DNA of 15,300 nucleotides, taken from assembly GCA_964394835.1 (NCBI GenBank), contig CAYMZA010000012.1:1-15300 (forward strand), in the 5' to 3' direction. Source of the stretch: UM-FILTER-36-13 sp964394835. Its GTDB lineage: Bacteria; Patescibacteriota; Patescibacteriia; UBA1558; GWA2-36-10. Below are positions 6,909 to 14,155 of this stretch, piece by piece. Within the stretch, counting starts at the first letter, position 1; each line of letters begins with the position of its first letter. The notes beneath the pieces were generated by a model, which was given only the letters and a program-made list of their open reading frames with translations, had not been told where the DNA came from and searched no databases. The position numbers were made by a program, and so were the translations under genes.

Positions 6909-8171
6909 TTATTTATCTTCTTTTTCTTCATCAATCTTTTCTTTTTTTTCTTTGTTATCTTTCTTATCTTCTTTTTCTTTATCAATCTTTTCTTTTTTTT
7001 CTTTGTTATCTTTCTTATCTTCTTTTTCATCAAGAACAGCTTCTCCTGTTTCATTAGATATAATATCTAGTTTATAGTCAGTTAATTTAGCAGCTAGTCT
7101 TACATTTTGACCACCTTTACCAATAGCTAAAGAAAGTTGGTCTTCATTAACCTTTACTTTTGCTGTCTTTTCTTCTTTATCAATATCTATATCAACAATT
7201 TCTGCAGGGCTTAGAGCATGTATTATGAATGTTTTTATATCTTCATCCCACTCAATGATATCTATTTTTTCTCCACCTAGTTCATGTATAACAGTTTGGA
7301 CCCTAGAACCTCTTTGCCCTACACAAGAACCAACGGGATCAATATTCTCTTCTGTAGCTACAACAGCTATTTTAGACCTAGCTCCAGCCTCTCTAGCAAT
7401 ACCTTTTATTTCTACGCTACCAGCAGCTATTTCAGGAACTTCTGTAGCAAACAGTTCTTTAACAATTTCAGGATGAGTTCTAGATAATATTATTTCCGGC
7501 CCTTTATTACCCATTCTTACTTCATTGATATAGAAGTTAAGTCTGGACCCAATATTATATCTTTCTGTTCGTATTTGTTCTTCTGGTAATAATACAGCAT
7601 TAGCATTATCTAAACTAACAACATATATTCTACCTTCTCTTCTTTGTATTGTACCTAATACTAATGTACCTTCTTTGCCACTATATTCTTCAAATATATG
7701 ATCTCTTTCTGCCTCTCTTAATCTTTGTATAATAACTTGTTTAGCAGTTTGAGCAGCCATTCTACCATATTCTTCTGGTGGTTCTAGTTTGGTTTCAATA
7801 ATATCTCCTATCTTGTATTCTAAGCCTTTTTCTTTAACCTCGGATACCATTATTTCAGTACGAGGGTTGAATTTTTTAATTAAATCTTCCTCAGGTATTT
7901 CTTCACCTGCTTCTCGTTTTTCTTTTTGTTCTTCAAAGAGTTTCTCTTGTTCTTCAATATCAACATCTTCTACCACTGTTTTGACATCAAAAACAACAGT
8001 TTGTGCATTATCTGCATTAAAACTTACTTTAATGTTTTGATCTTTAGTTCCAAACTCTTTACGATATGCAGCTGCTAAAGATGCTTCAATAGCGTTTATA
8101 ACTGCACCCATCTCAATGTTTTTTTCTTCACAAATCATTTTGATAGCTGAAGAAATTTCACTTTTTGCCAT
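6909..8171 (-). CDS. nusA: Transcription termination/antitermination factor NusA with acidic-basic repeat tail
   Basis: NusA binds RNA polymerase and nascent RNA and modulates pausing, termination and antitermination. The 420 residues show the N-terminal polymerase-binding domain (1-130) with a charged E/K-rich insertion at about 72-100. An S1 domain (about 165-225; GTLVLGTIQRREGRIYVVSL) follows. KH1 carries GSCVGQRGSRVQTVIHEL at 281-298 and KH2 carries LSLAIGKGGQNVRLAAKL at 346-363. After residue 380 comes a low-complexity Lys/Glu/Asp tail made of a 17-residue unit repeated two and one-third times. It replaces the C-terminal acidic repeat domains of proteobacterial NusA. The usual neighbours rimP and infB are absent; hppA and tig follow instead. 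A terminator 20-50 nt upstream closes the preceding unit. TATAAAAT just after its T run may be the nusA -10. Confidence 0.97.
   Translation of the reverse strand: MAKSEISSAIKMICEEKNIEMGAVINAIEASLAAAYRKEFGTKDQNIKVSFNADNAQTVVFDVKTVVEDVDIEEQEKLFEEQKEKREAGEEIPEEDLIKKFNPRTEIMVSEVKEKGLEYKIGDIIETKLEPPEEYGRMAAQTAKQVIIQRLREAERDHIFEEYSGKEGTLVLGTIQRREGRIYVVSLDNANAVLLPEEQIRTERYNIGSRLNFYINEVRMGNKGPEIILSRTHPEIVKELFATEVPEIAAGSVEIKGIAREAGARSKIAVVATEENIDPVGSCVGQRGSRVQTVIHELGGEKIDIIEWDEDIKTFIIHALSPAEIVDIDIDKEEKTAKVKVNEDQLSLAIGKGGQNVRLAAKLTDYKLDIISNETGEAVLDEKEDKKDNKEKKEKIDKEKEDKKDNKEKKEKIDEEKEDK
6914..7030 (-). repeat. 51-bp tandem repeat encoding the NusA C-terminal tail
   Basis: Units begin at 6914, 6965 and 7016, exactly 51 bp apart. 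The first two are identical except for one base (cttcatc versus ctttatc), and the third is partial. The period is a multiple of three, so the reading frame is kept and copy-number change would alter the tail by 17 residues at a time. Confidence 0.9.
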
Positions 8172-8191
8172 AGTTTTCTTTGTTTATTTTA

Positions 8192-8221
8192 TAAAAAGAA
8201 GCTAGTTTAATAAACTAGCTT
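8192..8221 (-). terminator. Intrinsic terminator between the 8256 gene and nusA
   Basis: A perfect 10-bp stem, AAGCTAGTTT with AAACTAGCTT, has a 3-nt loop and is followed on the minus strand by CTTTTTAT. It lies 35 nt after the stop of the membrane-protein gene and before nusA, separating the two operons. Confidence 0.8.
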
Positions 8222-8255
8222 AACAAATATATTATATGTTATTTATGTATATTAG

Positions 8256-8672
8256 TCAAGATTGCTTCTTTTGTTTAGGTAACCATTTATTAAAAGCTTC
8301 TTGTTTTTCTTTTATTTCTTCTTTTTTAGGTAATTCTTTTTTCAGATATTTAATTATATTTAATCCCCAAATTATAGTTATTAAAACCCAAATTAACATC
8401 CATATTCTTGATGAAAGATATATAGCTCTTACTTCTCTGAAATAAAATAGTAGTAGACCTATAAATCCAGTAGTCCAACCCCATAATTGTACTTTATACC
8501 ATAGTTTTTTAAAATTACCAGAAGTTATCTTTATTTCTTTACCAGCTTTTATAGCTAAAATAATACAAGAAGTAAATAGTATTCCAAGAAATATTCTAAA
8601 AGGCCATGAAAAACCCCCAGTAGGAAATCTGTTTAATAAGTAAGAAAAATCTATTAATTTAGTTAAGTCCAT
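8256..8672 (-). CDS. Three-helix integral membrane protein of unknown function
   Basis: This 138-residue protein has three predicted transmembrane segments: about 23-43 (WPFRIFLGILFTSCIILAI), 62-78 (GWTTGFIGLLLFYF) and 88-108 (RIWMLIWVLITIIWGLNII). It ends in a basic, coiled-coil-prone cytoplasmic tail (KKELPKKEEIKEKQEAFNKW) and has no signal peptide. The motif FREVRAIYLSSRIWM between helices two and three, together with the KKE.PK tail, looks like small conserved hypothetical proteins I associate with Patescibacteria. That is recollection, not a search. The start lies 1 nt after the stop of the methyltransferase gene, so the two are translationally coupled and may act together. A terminator follows 35 nt after the stop. 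Confidence 0.85.
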   Translation of the reverse strand: MDLTKLIDFSYLLNRFPTGGFSWPFRIFLGILFTSCIILAIKAGKEIKITSGNFKKLWYKVQLWGWTTGFIGLLLFYFREVRAIYLSSRIWMLIWVLITIIWGLNIIKYLKKELPKKEEIKEKQEAFNKWLPKQKKQS

Positions 8673-8673
8673 A

Positions 8674-9465
8674 TTATTCTTTTTTTATAAATATTAATCC
8701 AAAATGATATTTGCCAGCTTGGAAATCTCTGTCTAGTATTAGATTGTTTTGTCTAGCATATTCTATAACTTGAGTTTGGTCAACCTTCATAGAATCATCA
8801 GGAGAAAATCCTTGGCTAGTGTCACTCCAGTCAACTATTAATAGTTTTCCATTAACCTTTAGTAATCTAGCAGCCTCAGCTAGTATTTCATAATGTTTTT
8901 TTGATTGAAATAGTATGTTAAATAATAGAGCAAAATCTAAAGACCCTTCATTTATTTTAGTAGCTCCAACTATTTCTAAATTACTCCAGATAGTTTTAAT
9001 ATTATGGACACCTGTCATTCTAGCTTTTGACTCTATTTCAGACAGGGTTCCTTTTACAATATCTACAGAATATACTTGGCCTTGTTCTCCTACTAGTCTA
9101 GATGCCTGCATGGTTGGTAGTCCTCCTCCTGCACCAAGATCAGCAACCATATCTCCGTTTTGTATTTGTAGTATATTTTGTAATATTTGACCATAGTCTA
9201 GCATTTCACTTTTACCATATACCTCTTGTTGTGTTTTTTTGGTAGGCGTAACTTGTTGTGTATTAGTAGTTTCTTGTGCTTGTTGTGCTTTTTGTTGAGC
9301 CTCTACTGTTTTGATTGGCTGAATAAGGCCTTCATTTACAATTTGATTAGTATTAGCTTCTGGTATTGGTTGTTGTGGTGCCTGTGTATTTGGTGGTGTT
9401 TGTTGCGCTTGTACTGGCTGTTGTGTATTATCTTCAGCCACTGGTTGTTGATTTGTATTATCCAT
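8674..9465 (-). CDS. Class I SAM-dependent methyltransferase with long Gln/Pro-rich N-terminal region
   Basis: Residues 85-263 form a Rossmann-type methyltransferase. Motif I is MVADLGAGGGLPTMQASRL (106-124) with the SAM-binding glycine loop. The acidic residue ending beta2 is D135 (VYSVDIV), the motif II region is SLDFALLFNILFQ (175-187), and motif III is LLKVNGKLLIVDWSD (201-215). The closest general relatives are the UbiE/Methyltransf_11/25 group; the methyl acceptor is unknown. The first 84 residues are unusual: about one third glutamine with many Pro, Thr and Asn, probably disordered and possibly a tether. The membrane-protein gene follows 1 nt after its stop, so a membrane-associated complex is possible. 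A TATAAT (9492-9487) lies 21 nt before the ATG and no Shine-Dalgarno is seen. The frame is intact throughout. Confidence 0.9.
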   Translation of the reverse strand: MDNTNQQPVAEDNTQQPVQAQQTPPNTQAPQQPIPEANTNQIVNEGLIQPIKTVEAQQKAQQAQETTNTQQVTPTKKTQQEVYGKSEMLDYGQILQNILQIQNGDMVADLGAGGGLPTMQASRLVGEQGQVYSVDIVKGTLSEIESKARMTGVHNIKTIWSNLEIVGATKINEGSLDFALLFNILFQSKKHYEILAEAARLLKVNGKLLIVDWSDTSQGFSPDDSMKVDQTQVIEYARQNNLILDRDFQAGKYHFGLIFIKKE

Positions 9466-9486
9466 ATTTTTATATTAATCTATTTT

Positions 9487-9500
9487 ATTATATCAAAAAA
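9487..9500 (-). promoter_or_regulatory. TTTTTTGATATAAT element upstream of the methyltransferase operon
   Basis: On the minus strand a perfect TATAAT (9492-9487) comes directly after the U-tract of the hairpin at 9501-9517, 21 nt before ATG 9465. This is the fourth copy of the element and a candidate -10 for the two-gene operon. Confidence 0.5.
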
Positions 9501-9517
9501 GCTGGTAAATAACCAGC
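9495..9517 (-). terminator. Intrinsic terminator upstream of the methyltransferase gene
   Basis: A perfect 6-bp stem, GCTGGT with ACCAGC, has a 5-nt AT loop and is followed on the minus strand by six T. No intact gene ends just before it on this strand. The nearest candidate is the membrane-peptide remnant ending at 9582. Confidence 0.7.
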
Positions 9518-9581
9518 CTTATTATATTAATACTTTATATAAAATATATAGTAGAACTGTTTAAATATAATTAAAATCTAG

Positions 9582-9677
9582 TTATTTATTTTTATAGTAT
9601 CTAATTATAATAATTCCAATTGTAATAATAAGAATAATACTTAATCCGATTCTGAATGGTTTAGCATCTTTATCAGT
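9582..9677 (-). other. Short open stretch with one hydrophobic helix, possible gene remnant
   Basis: Thirty-one codons without a start codon (a TAA precedes them) read TDKDAKPFRIG, a hydrophobic stretch of mostly Ile/Leu, then RYYKNK and stop. It looks like the C-terminal membrane anchor of a lost gene and would explain the terminator at 9495-9517. Chance is possible in such AT-rich DNA. Confidence 0.25.
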
Positions 9678-9683
9678 TTAGTG

Positions 9684-9705
9684 CACAATAATAATTGTGT
9701 ATAAT
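9684..9705 (+). promoter_or_regulatory. Inverted repeat overlapping a TATAAT box (candidate operator/promoter)
   Basis: CACAAT (9684-9689), AATA, ATTGTG (9694-9699) is a perfect 6-4-6 inverted repeat. It abuts a perfect plus-strand TATAAT at 9700-9705, with no convincing -35. A dimeric regulator bound here would cover the promoter spacer. The only thing it could drive is the small transcript candidate ending at 9890. Confidence 0.35.
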
Positions 9706-9711
9706 GTTTAA

Positions 9712-9890
9712 TGATATATAGTGTTTTATGGGATGTAGTGGAACAAAATATTGGTGTTCATTTGATATTAGCTAAGAGTGAATCATGTATATGTTGTTAT
9801 AGGGTATTTGCTTTCTTATCTTAGTGAATAGGTATAGAGATTGAGTATTGATGCCACAAAGCTAAAACTTTTTGGTTTGTGGTTTTATTT
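9712..9890 (+). ncRNA. Candidate small plus-strand transcript, no protein seen
   Basis: The stretch between a perfect TATAAT (9700-9705) and a plus-oriented terminator (9854-9890) has no ORF longer than about 15 codons on this strand. It contains a GAACA/TGTTC hairpin near 9740-9760. It does not match tmRNA, RNase P RNA or SRP RNA signatures that I can see. The 3' end runs into the convergent histidine-phosphatase gene. The candidate rests only on being bracketed by promoter- and terminator-like signals, so confidence is low. Otherwise 9466-9884 holds no gene. Confidence 0.2.
9854..9890 (+). terminator. Plus-oriented terminator hairpin
   Basis: CCACAAA (9854-9860) pairs with TTTGTGG (9876-9882), followed by TTTTATTT on the plus strand. 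Its minus-strand side lacks a T run, so it points right, against the neighbouring minus-strand gene. Confidence 0.5.
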
Positions 9891-10748
9891 ATTCCATTCA
9901 CTTTTTCTAATTTCCGATGCTTTTTTTAAACTTTCAATTATTTCATCTAATGTTTTTTTATGTTCAATTTCTTGATCTCTATATTTTGCTATAATTTTTT
10001 CACCATTTATTTCCCAATAGACTGATTCAAGGTATTGTGCAAGCTTTCCGCCCAATTCTCTAATTGATTCTAATGAAATATCTTTACCAAGTATTGCTAT
10101 TGCTGCAAAATCCATAGAAAAATTGTGAGTAACTTGTAAACTTTTCCATGGTCGTCCTGGAAAATATTTTTCTGTTATTTCATCCATTCTCTTCATATGT
10201 CTAATGTATTTTAATGCTACTTCTTCTGGAGTTTCTTTGAATTCATTTGGTTGTATTTTTGAAACATCTAAATCGGGGAATTCTTGTTTTACTTTTTCTT
10301 TTAATTCTTCAATTTCGTCTGGTTTGGCCGCCCACGTTTCTCCAATTAAAGCCTCATTGTTTTTGTATAGTTTCTTGTATTTCAAAAATGCTGGTATTGA
10401 TGGTGTTTTTTCGTTAAAACCCAGCAAGGAGCTAGGTTGTATCTCATAAACTATGTATTTTTTGCTTTTATCTTCTCTTGCTTGTTTAATTTTTTCCAAA
10501 TTATGAACAGAAATGAATTCTATTTCTTGATTGTTTTTTGTTAAATTTTTAAGCTCTTCTTCAATTATATCTCGTGTCTCAATAGCTCGTCCTACATTTG
10601 ATGATACTATATAAAAAATAGACCCATCTGGGGAATTTTTTATTTCTTAACTTAACTCTTTAGCTTTTTCTTTAGTATGCTCACGTCCAGTTTCAGACAA
10701 TTCTTCACCTTGTTTATCTCCGTGTCTGATAGCTTCAAATTTTTTCAT
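9885..10748 (-). pseudogene. Histidine phosphatase family protein interrupted by an in-frame TAA
   Basis: Reading from ATG 10748, one frame runs 287 codons and is interrupted only by TAA at codon 34 (10649-10647). Before the stop is MKKFEAIRHGDKQGEELSET, with the catalytic RHG (residues 8-10). After it come SSNVGRAIETRDIIEEEL, matching the family's conserved arginine region, and near the C-terminus VTHNFSMDFAAIAIL, matching the second catalytic-histidine motif. This is therefore a phosphoglycerate-mutase-fold phosphohydrolase of unknown substrate. A TTG at 10499 could start a 204-residue fragment, but it would lack the RHG nucleophile and be inactive. The gene begins 7 nt after the PEP-synthase-like gene, so the two form one transcript, and both carry nonsense codons. 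The lesion is a substitution-type stop (for example GAA or CAA to TAA), not a frameshift. Confidence 0.8.
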
Positions 10749-10755
10749 ATTATTT

Positions 10756-13136
10756 TTATTTAATTATTCGCACTGTTCCCCTACTGGCATCTACCTCAAT
10801 TAAATCTCCAGTTTTGATGATTTTTGTGGCAATTTTTGTTCCAATTATGCATGGTTTTCCTAACTCTCTACTAATAATAGCTGCATGGCATGTAAGTCCC
10901 CCCTCATCTGTTACTATTGCTACAGATTTTTTAATAAGAGGCGCAAAATCAGGTGTAGTCATTCCAGTTACAATGATATTTCCTCTTTTAAAATCTTTAA
11001 CATTACTTGACGATTTTAATATTCTGGCTCTTCCAGTAACCTTCCCAGAATTCGCGATTTGTCCCTTGATAGTATCTACATTTTTATTAACATCTAAATC
11101 TATTTCTTCTTTTTTAAGAAGACTTTTTGCTTTTTTACCTTCATAGAATATATTGTTTCCACGTTCATCTGTAAATTGAATACAAAATTCACTACGGTTT
11201 TTTAATACATTCTTTAATTTCTTGTCATTTTTTTCTTTAATAAAATTTTCTAATAAATCATCATCAAGATATCTTATAGATTTTAAATCAATATTCAATA
11301 ATTTAGAGAGATTCTTCATAATAATATCATTTATATAATAACATATTTTACTATTTTGCATCTTTCTATCATCTTGCATTAAAGTTAATATTTGAAGAAT
11401 GTTAAATTTATCCACTACTTCGCCACTAAGTTTATACTTTTTTATGCATTTATTTTGATTTTTTGTGTATTAGTTATTCTTTGTTCGTCTCCTACATTTA
11501 ATGATTCTTTAATTTTTTCAGTAATTCTTTTTTCATTCCATATTTCAGGTCCGACATATTCGTAGGGAAACCAAAAATATTCTTCTGAAAATTCTTTAAT
11601 TTTCTTTTTAACATCATTATCTAATATTCCCCTTTTTTTGGCGATTTTAACTAAGGCTATAAATTTATTTTCTTCAATTTTACTATATGAATCTTCTTTT
11701 GTAACAGACATTGTAGAAAAAATCTCTCTCTTTTCAGATTCTTTATAGTTTTCAAGTAATTTATTGATAATCTTTTCAAGAGGGACATTGGCAAAAACCC
11801 AGAATAGCATATTTGTCTTCATTATCTTTTGATATAGCTTGTTAAATTTCCTAAAGAATTCAAGGTAATCTTCAATGCTTTTGTTATTAATTTTTTTAAT
11901 AAATGTTTCACAAAACTTAATTACCTTTTCTCCTGCTGGAATTCCCTTTTTTCTGAAATTTTTGAGATCATTTTTATTTTTTGTAATTATATCTAATATG
12001 CCCTTTCTCAATTTCAGAGAACAATTTTCACTCCATATTGCTTGAACATTTCCCTTTTTCCAAACATGATAATATTCAAAATTAGCTCCTTTAATCAACT
12101 CGGGTGCATTCCAAGAAAAATAACAAATAAATGGCCAAACTGCTGGAATGTAACGACTCCTAACAACATTCCACTGTTTCTTCTTTTCTTTAATTCCGGA
12201 TAAAGTTGTTATTGGTCTGCTTTGTACAATATAGAATTTTCCTTTTTCTTTTGCCCATTCTATATCACAAGGAAAGCCATAATGATTTTCTATTTTTACA
12301 ATAAGTTTAGACAGCTCAATAATTTCTTTTTCTGTTAAAACTTGTTTTTTACATTTCTCTTTTAATTCTTTCCATTCATTTCCACCATTGGTTTTTTTGT
12401 ATAATGCTTTTGTTTGTTTGTTTACATTTATGTCTAAAATATTAAAATCTTGTTTATCTACAATATAACTATCTGGAGTTATTGAGCCTGAAACAATTGC
12501 CTCTCCCAATCCAAAACCCGCCTCAATAATAATTTGATTTTCATCTTGAGTAACAGGATGTACAGAAAAAGCAATGCCTGATTCTTTTGAATCAATCATT
12601 TTTTGAACAACAACTGCAACAGAAATTTTGTCTTTGTTTAGTTTCTGTTCAAATCTATAAAATATTGCTCTTGGAGTAAATAAAGAAGCCCAACATTTCT
12701 TCACATTTTCTAAAAGAGTTTTTTATGTTGTATTAAGGAAACTATCAAGTTGTCCGGCCCAAGTTGCAGAATCAGAATCTTCTGACGTTGCAGAAGAACG
12801 AACTGCAACAAATTTACAATCTAATTTTTTATGAAATTTTAAAATTTCTTTCTTAATATCTTTTGGTATTTCTTTGGAAAGAATTATCGCTTGAATTTTT
12901 TTGGAAGCGTTTTCGATAGTATGAACTTTTTTGATATTAATTTTGTCTAAGATAGCATCAATCTCTATGTTTAAGTCTGTTTTTTCAAGAAATATATCAA
13001 AAGAATTTGAGAGAATTACAAAACCACCAGGAACAGGAATACTTATTCGAGTCATTTCACCAAGAGAAGCTCCTTTGCCTCCAGCTATGTCAGTATTTTT
13101 TTTATTAATTTTTTCAAAACTTTTAATAATTTTCAT
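10756..13136 (-). pseudogene. PEP/pyruvate-binding, PEP-synthase-like protein, broken by an in-frame TAA and a frameshift
   Basis: Three consecutive pieces make a protein of about 793 residues. Piece one (13136-12723) has the PPDK-type ATP-binding start: GGKGASLGEM, VPGGFV, VAVRSSATSED and WAGQLDSFLN. It ends at TAA 12725-12723. Piece two is in the same frame (KCWASLFTPRAIFYRFEQKL, SGIAFSVHPVTQDENQ, EAGFGLGEAIVSG, FYIVQSRPITTL) and runs through a unique middle to about 11442. Piece three is in the -1 frame (from about 11450) and holds the swivelling phosphohistidine domain, TDEGGLTCHAAIISRELGKP, ending at 10756. The TIM barrel of true PEP synthase and PPDK is absent. This ATP-grasp plus phosphohistidine layout is shared with rifampicin phosphotransferase and with PEP-synthase-like proteins of uncultured bacteria, so the phosphate acceptor is unknown. 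Two independent lesions suggest real decay. The downstream histidine phosphatase is also broken. Confidence 0.8.
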
Positions 13137-13205
13137 ATTGATGATTAATTTATTTTAATAAATAGTTTTATGAGCGAGGTTGTTAGTAAGAAAAAGATCT
13201 ATTCC

Positions 13206-13287
13206 ATACAACGTCAGGGATAAAGGAAGTTCGCGTAGCGAATTTGGGAAATTTCAGCAGGAAATTTCCTTTTATCCCTTGTTATGT
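13206..13287. repeat. attC-like palindromic element A
   Basis: The ends are ATACAAC (13206-13212) and GTTATGT (13281-13287), 6 of 7 positions pairing with a G-T counted. Inside, AGGGATAAAGGAA (13216-13228) pairs with TTCCTTTTATCCCT (13266-13279), leaving one extrahelical base. Two inner hairpins follow (TTCGC/GCGAA, and GAAATTTC arms). Length (82 bp), terminal AAC/GTT triplets, unpaired spacers and the single bulge match integron attC architecture. The 3' end of the HAD ORF runs into it. Confidence 0.5.
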
Positions 13288-13940
13288 GGGGAGTCTGCAA
13301 GACGACCGACCGAAGGGACAGTTTGAATTTTGGCTACATCAATATCTATAGAAAAAGAGACTAATTCTTTTACCAATTGTTCAGGAGTTTTAAAAACAAT
13401 ACCATTCATACCAACTTTTTTCGCACCTTCAATATAATCTAACTTATCATCAATAAAAATTGATTCATTAGGTTGTACATCCAATTTCTTTAAAGTTAGA
13501 TTATATATTCTTTCTTCAGGTTTTACAGTCTTTTCGGCACAAGAAAAAGTTGTTGCATCAAAATATTTTTTATAATCATTTTCAAAAAAATATTCCATAG
13601 TTGGAATTTCAGTATTTGATAAAAAACCAATCAAATATCCTTCTTTTTTAAGATGTGGAATTAAGTTAAATATCTGAATTTTATCTTTAAATACGTTTTT
13701 AACAGCATCTTTCCACAGTGATTTAACTGATGGTTTTTTAATAATTAATTCAGTACAAATTTTATTCCACAACTCATTTTCTGAAATTTCACCTTTTTGA
13801 AACATTGTTTTATATTTAGAAAAAATATTTTTTAGAATACTTACATCGACTTTTAATAAATCCGCACAGTATTCCATTAAACCATCGTCCGGATTGTCAA
13901 TTAAAACTCCGCCCCAGTCAAAAATAATTGCTTTAATCAT
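13272..13940 (-). CDS. HAD-superfamily hydrolase (subfamily IA) with a tail read from the adjacent palindromic element
   Basis: This is a haloacid-dehalogenase-fold phosphatase or hydrolase. Motif I is IIFDWGGVLID, with nucleophile D8; the usual second Asp (position 10) is Gly, as in many FDxGGV-type members. The helical cap lies at about 15-85, motif II is FLSNT (106-110), motif III is K140 in KTVKPEERIY, and motif IV is IFIDDKLDYIEGAKKVG (161-177) with D164/D165. The homologous part ends near residue 200 (SFSIDID). The last 20 or so residues (QTVPSVGRLADSPHNKG) are encoded by the GC-richer palindromic element and its flank, so the native stop may have been lost when the gene was inserted. 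It stands alone between two attC-like elements, as a gene cassette would. The frame is intact and the catalytic residues are present, apart from the Gly at position 10. No Shine-Dalgarno is seen. Confidence 0.9.
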   Translation of the reverse strand: MIKAIIFDWGGVLIDNPDDGLMEYCADLLKVDVSILKNIFSKYKTMFQKGEISENELWNKICTELIIKKPSVKSLWKDAVKNVFKDKIQIFNLIPHLKKEGYLIGFLSNTEIPTMEYFFENDYKKYFDATTFSCAEKTVKPEERIYNLTLKKLDVQPNESIFIDDKLDYIEGAKKVGMNGIVFKTPEQLVKELVSFSIDIDVAKIQTVPSVGRLADSPHNKG

Positions 13941-14003
13941 AATGAAGTAAAAGAATTAACCTTAATATAAATTTATCTATCCATATGCCAAAATTCAAAT
14001 TGC

Positions 14004-14099
14004 ACATAACGTTTCGGTGTATGCGATGTTTTTGCGACCAACGGGAGCAAAAATATGGGAGAGCGACGGCAGGAGTGAACCGCATATACTGTGTTAGGC
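14004..14099. repeat. attC-like palindromic element B
   Basis: The ends are ACATAAC (14004-14010) and GTTAGGC (14093-14099), the latter an exact fit to the integron core site GTTRRRY (read on the other strand, RYYYAAC). The inner arms CGGTGTATGCG (14015-14025) and CGCATATACTG (14081-14091) pair at 9 of 11 positions. A central TTTTTGC/GCAAAAA hairpin lies between. Its core (GATGTTTTTGCG...GAGCAAAAATATGGG) is shared with element D at the window end. Length 96 bp; markedly GC-richer than the flanking genes. Confidence 0.55.
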
Positions 14100-14108
14100 G
14101 AGCCGAAC

Positions 14109-14125
14109 GGAGCGATAGCGGAGAA
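14109..14125 (+). repeat. 17-bp direct repeat, left copy
   Basis: GGAGCGATAGCGGAGAA. A second copy with one mismatch (GGAGCGATAACGGAGAA) lies in the same orientation at 14890-14906, so the pair brackets the HXXEE gene 781 bp apart. The left copy directly adjoins element B. Confidence 0.7.
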
Positions 14126-14155
14126 GTCATTTTTTTATCCTTATCATTCTTTTGT

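Noticed and set aside
9226..9564. 112-codon plus-strand frame rich in Cys, Leu and Trp
   Set aside because: It is the antisense of the Gln/Pro-rich methyltransferase N-terminus and crosses the terminator and promoter region; its composition is what the opposite strand of CAA-rich codons gives.
10647..12725. Reassignment or suppression of UAA as sense, because two genes carry in-frame TAA
   Set aside because: tig, hppA and nusA all use TAA as their true stop with no internal TAA, and the affected genes lie in a block with other lesions.
13985..14130. REP/BIME-type or rho-independent terminator explanation for element B
   Set aside because: The element is longer than typical terminators, lacks a T run at either end, and has the spaced AAC/GTT ends and unpaired spacers that a terminator does not need. 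A REP-like origin is less likely but not excluded.
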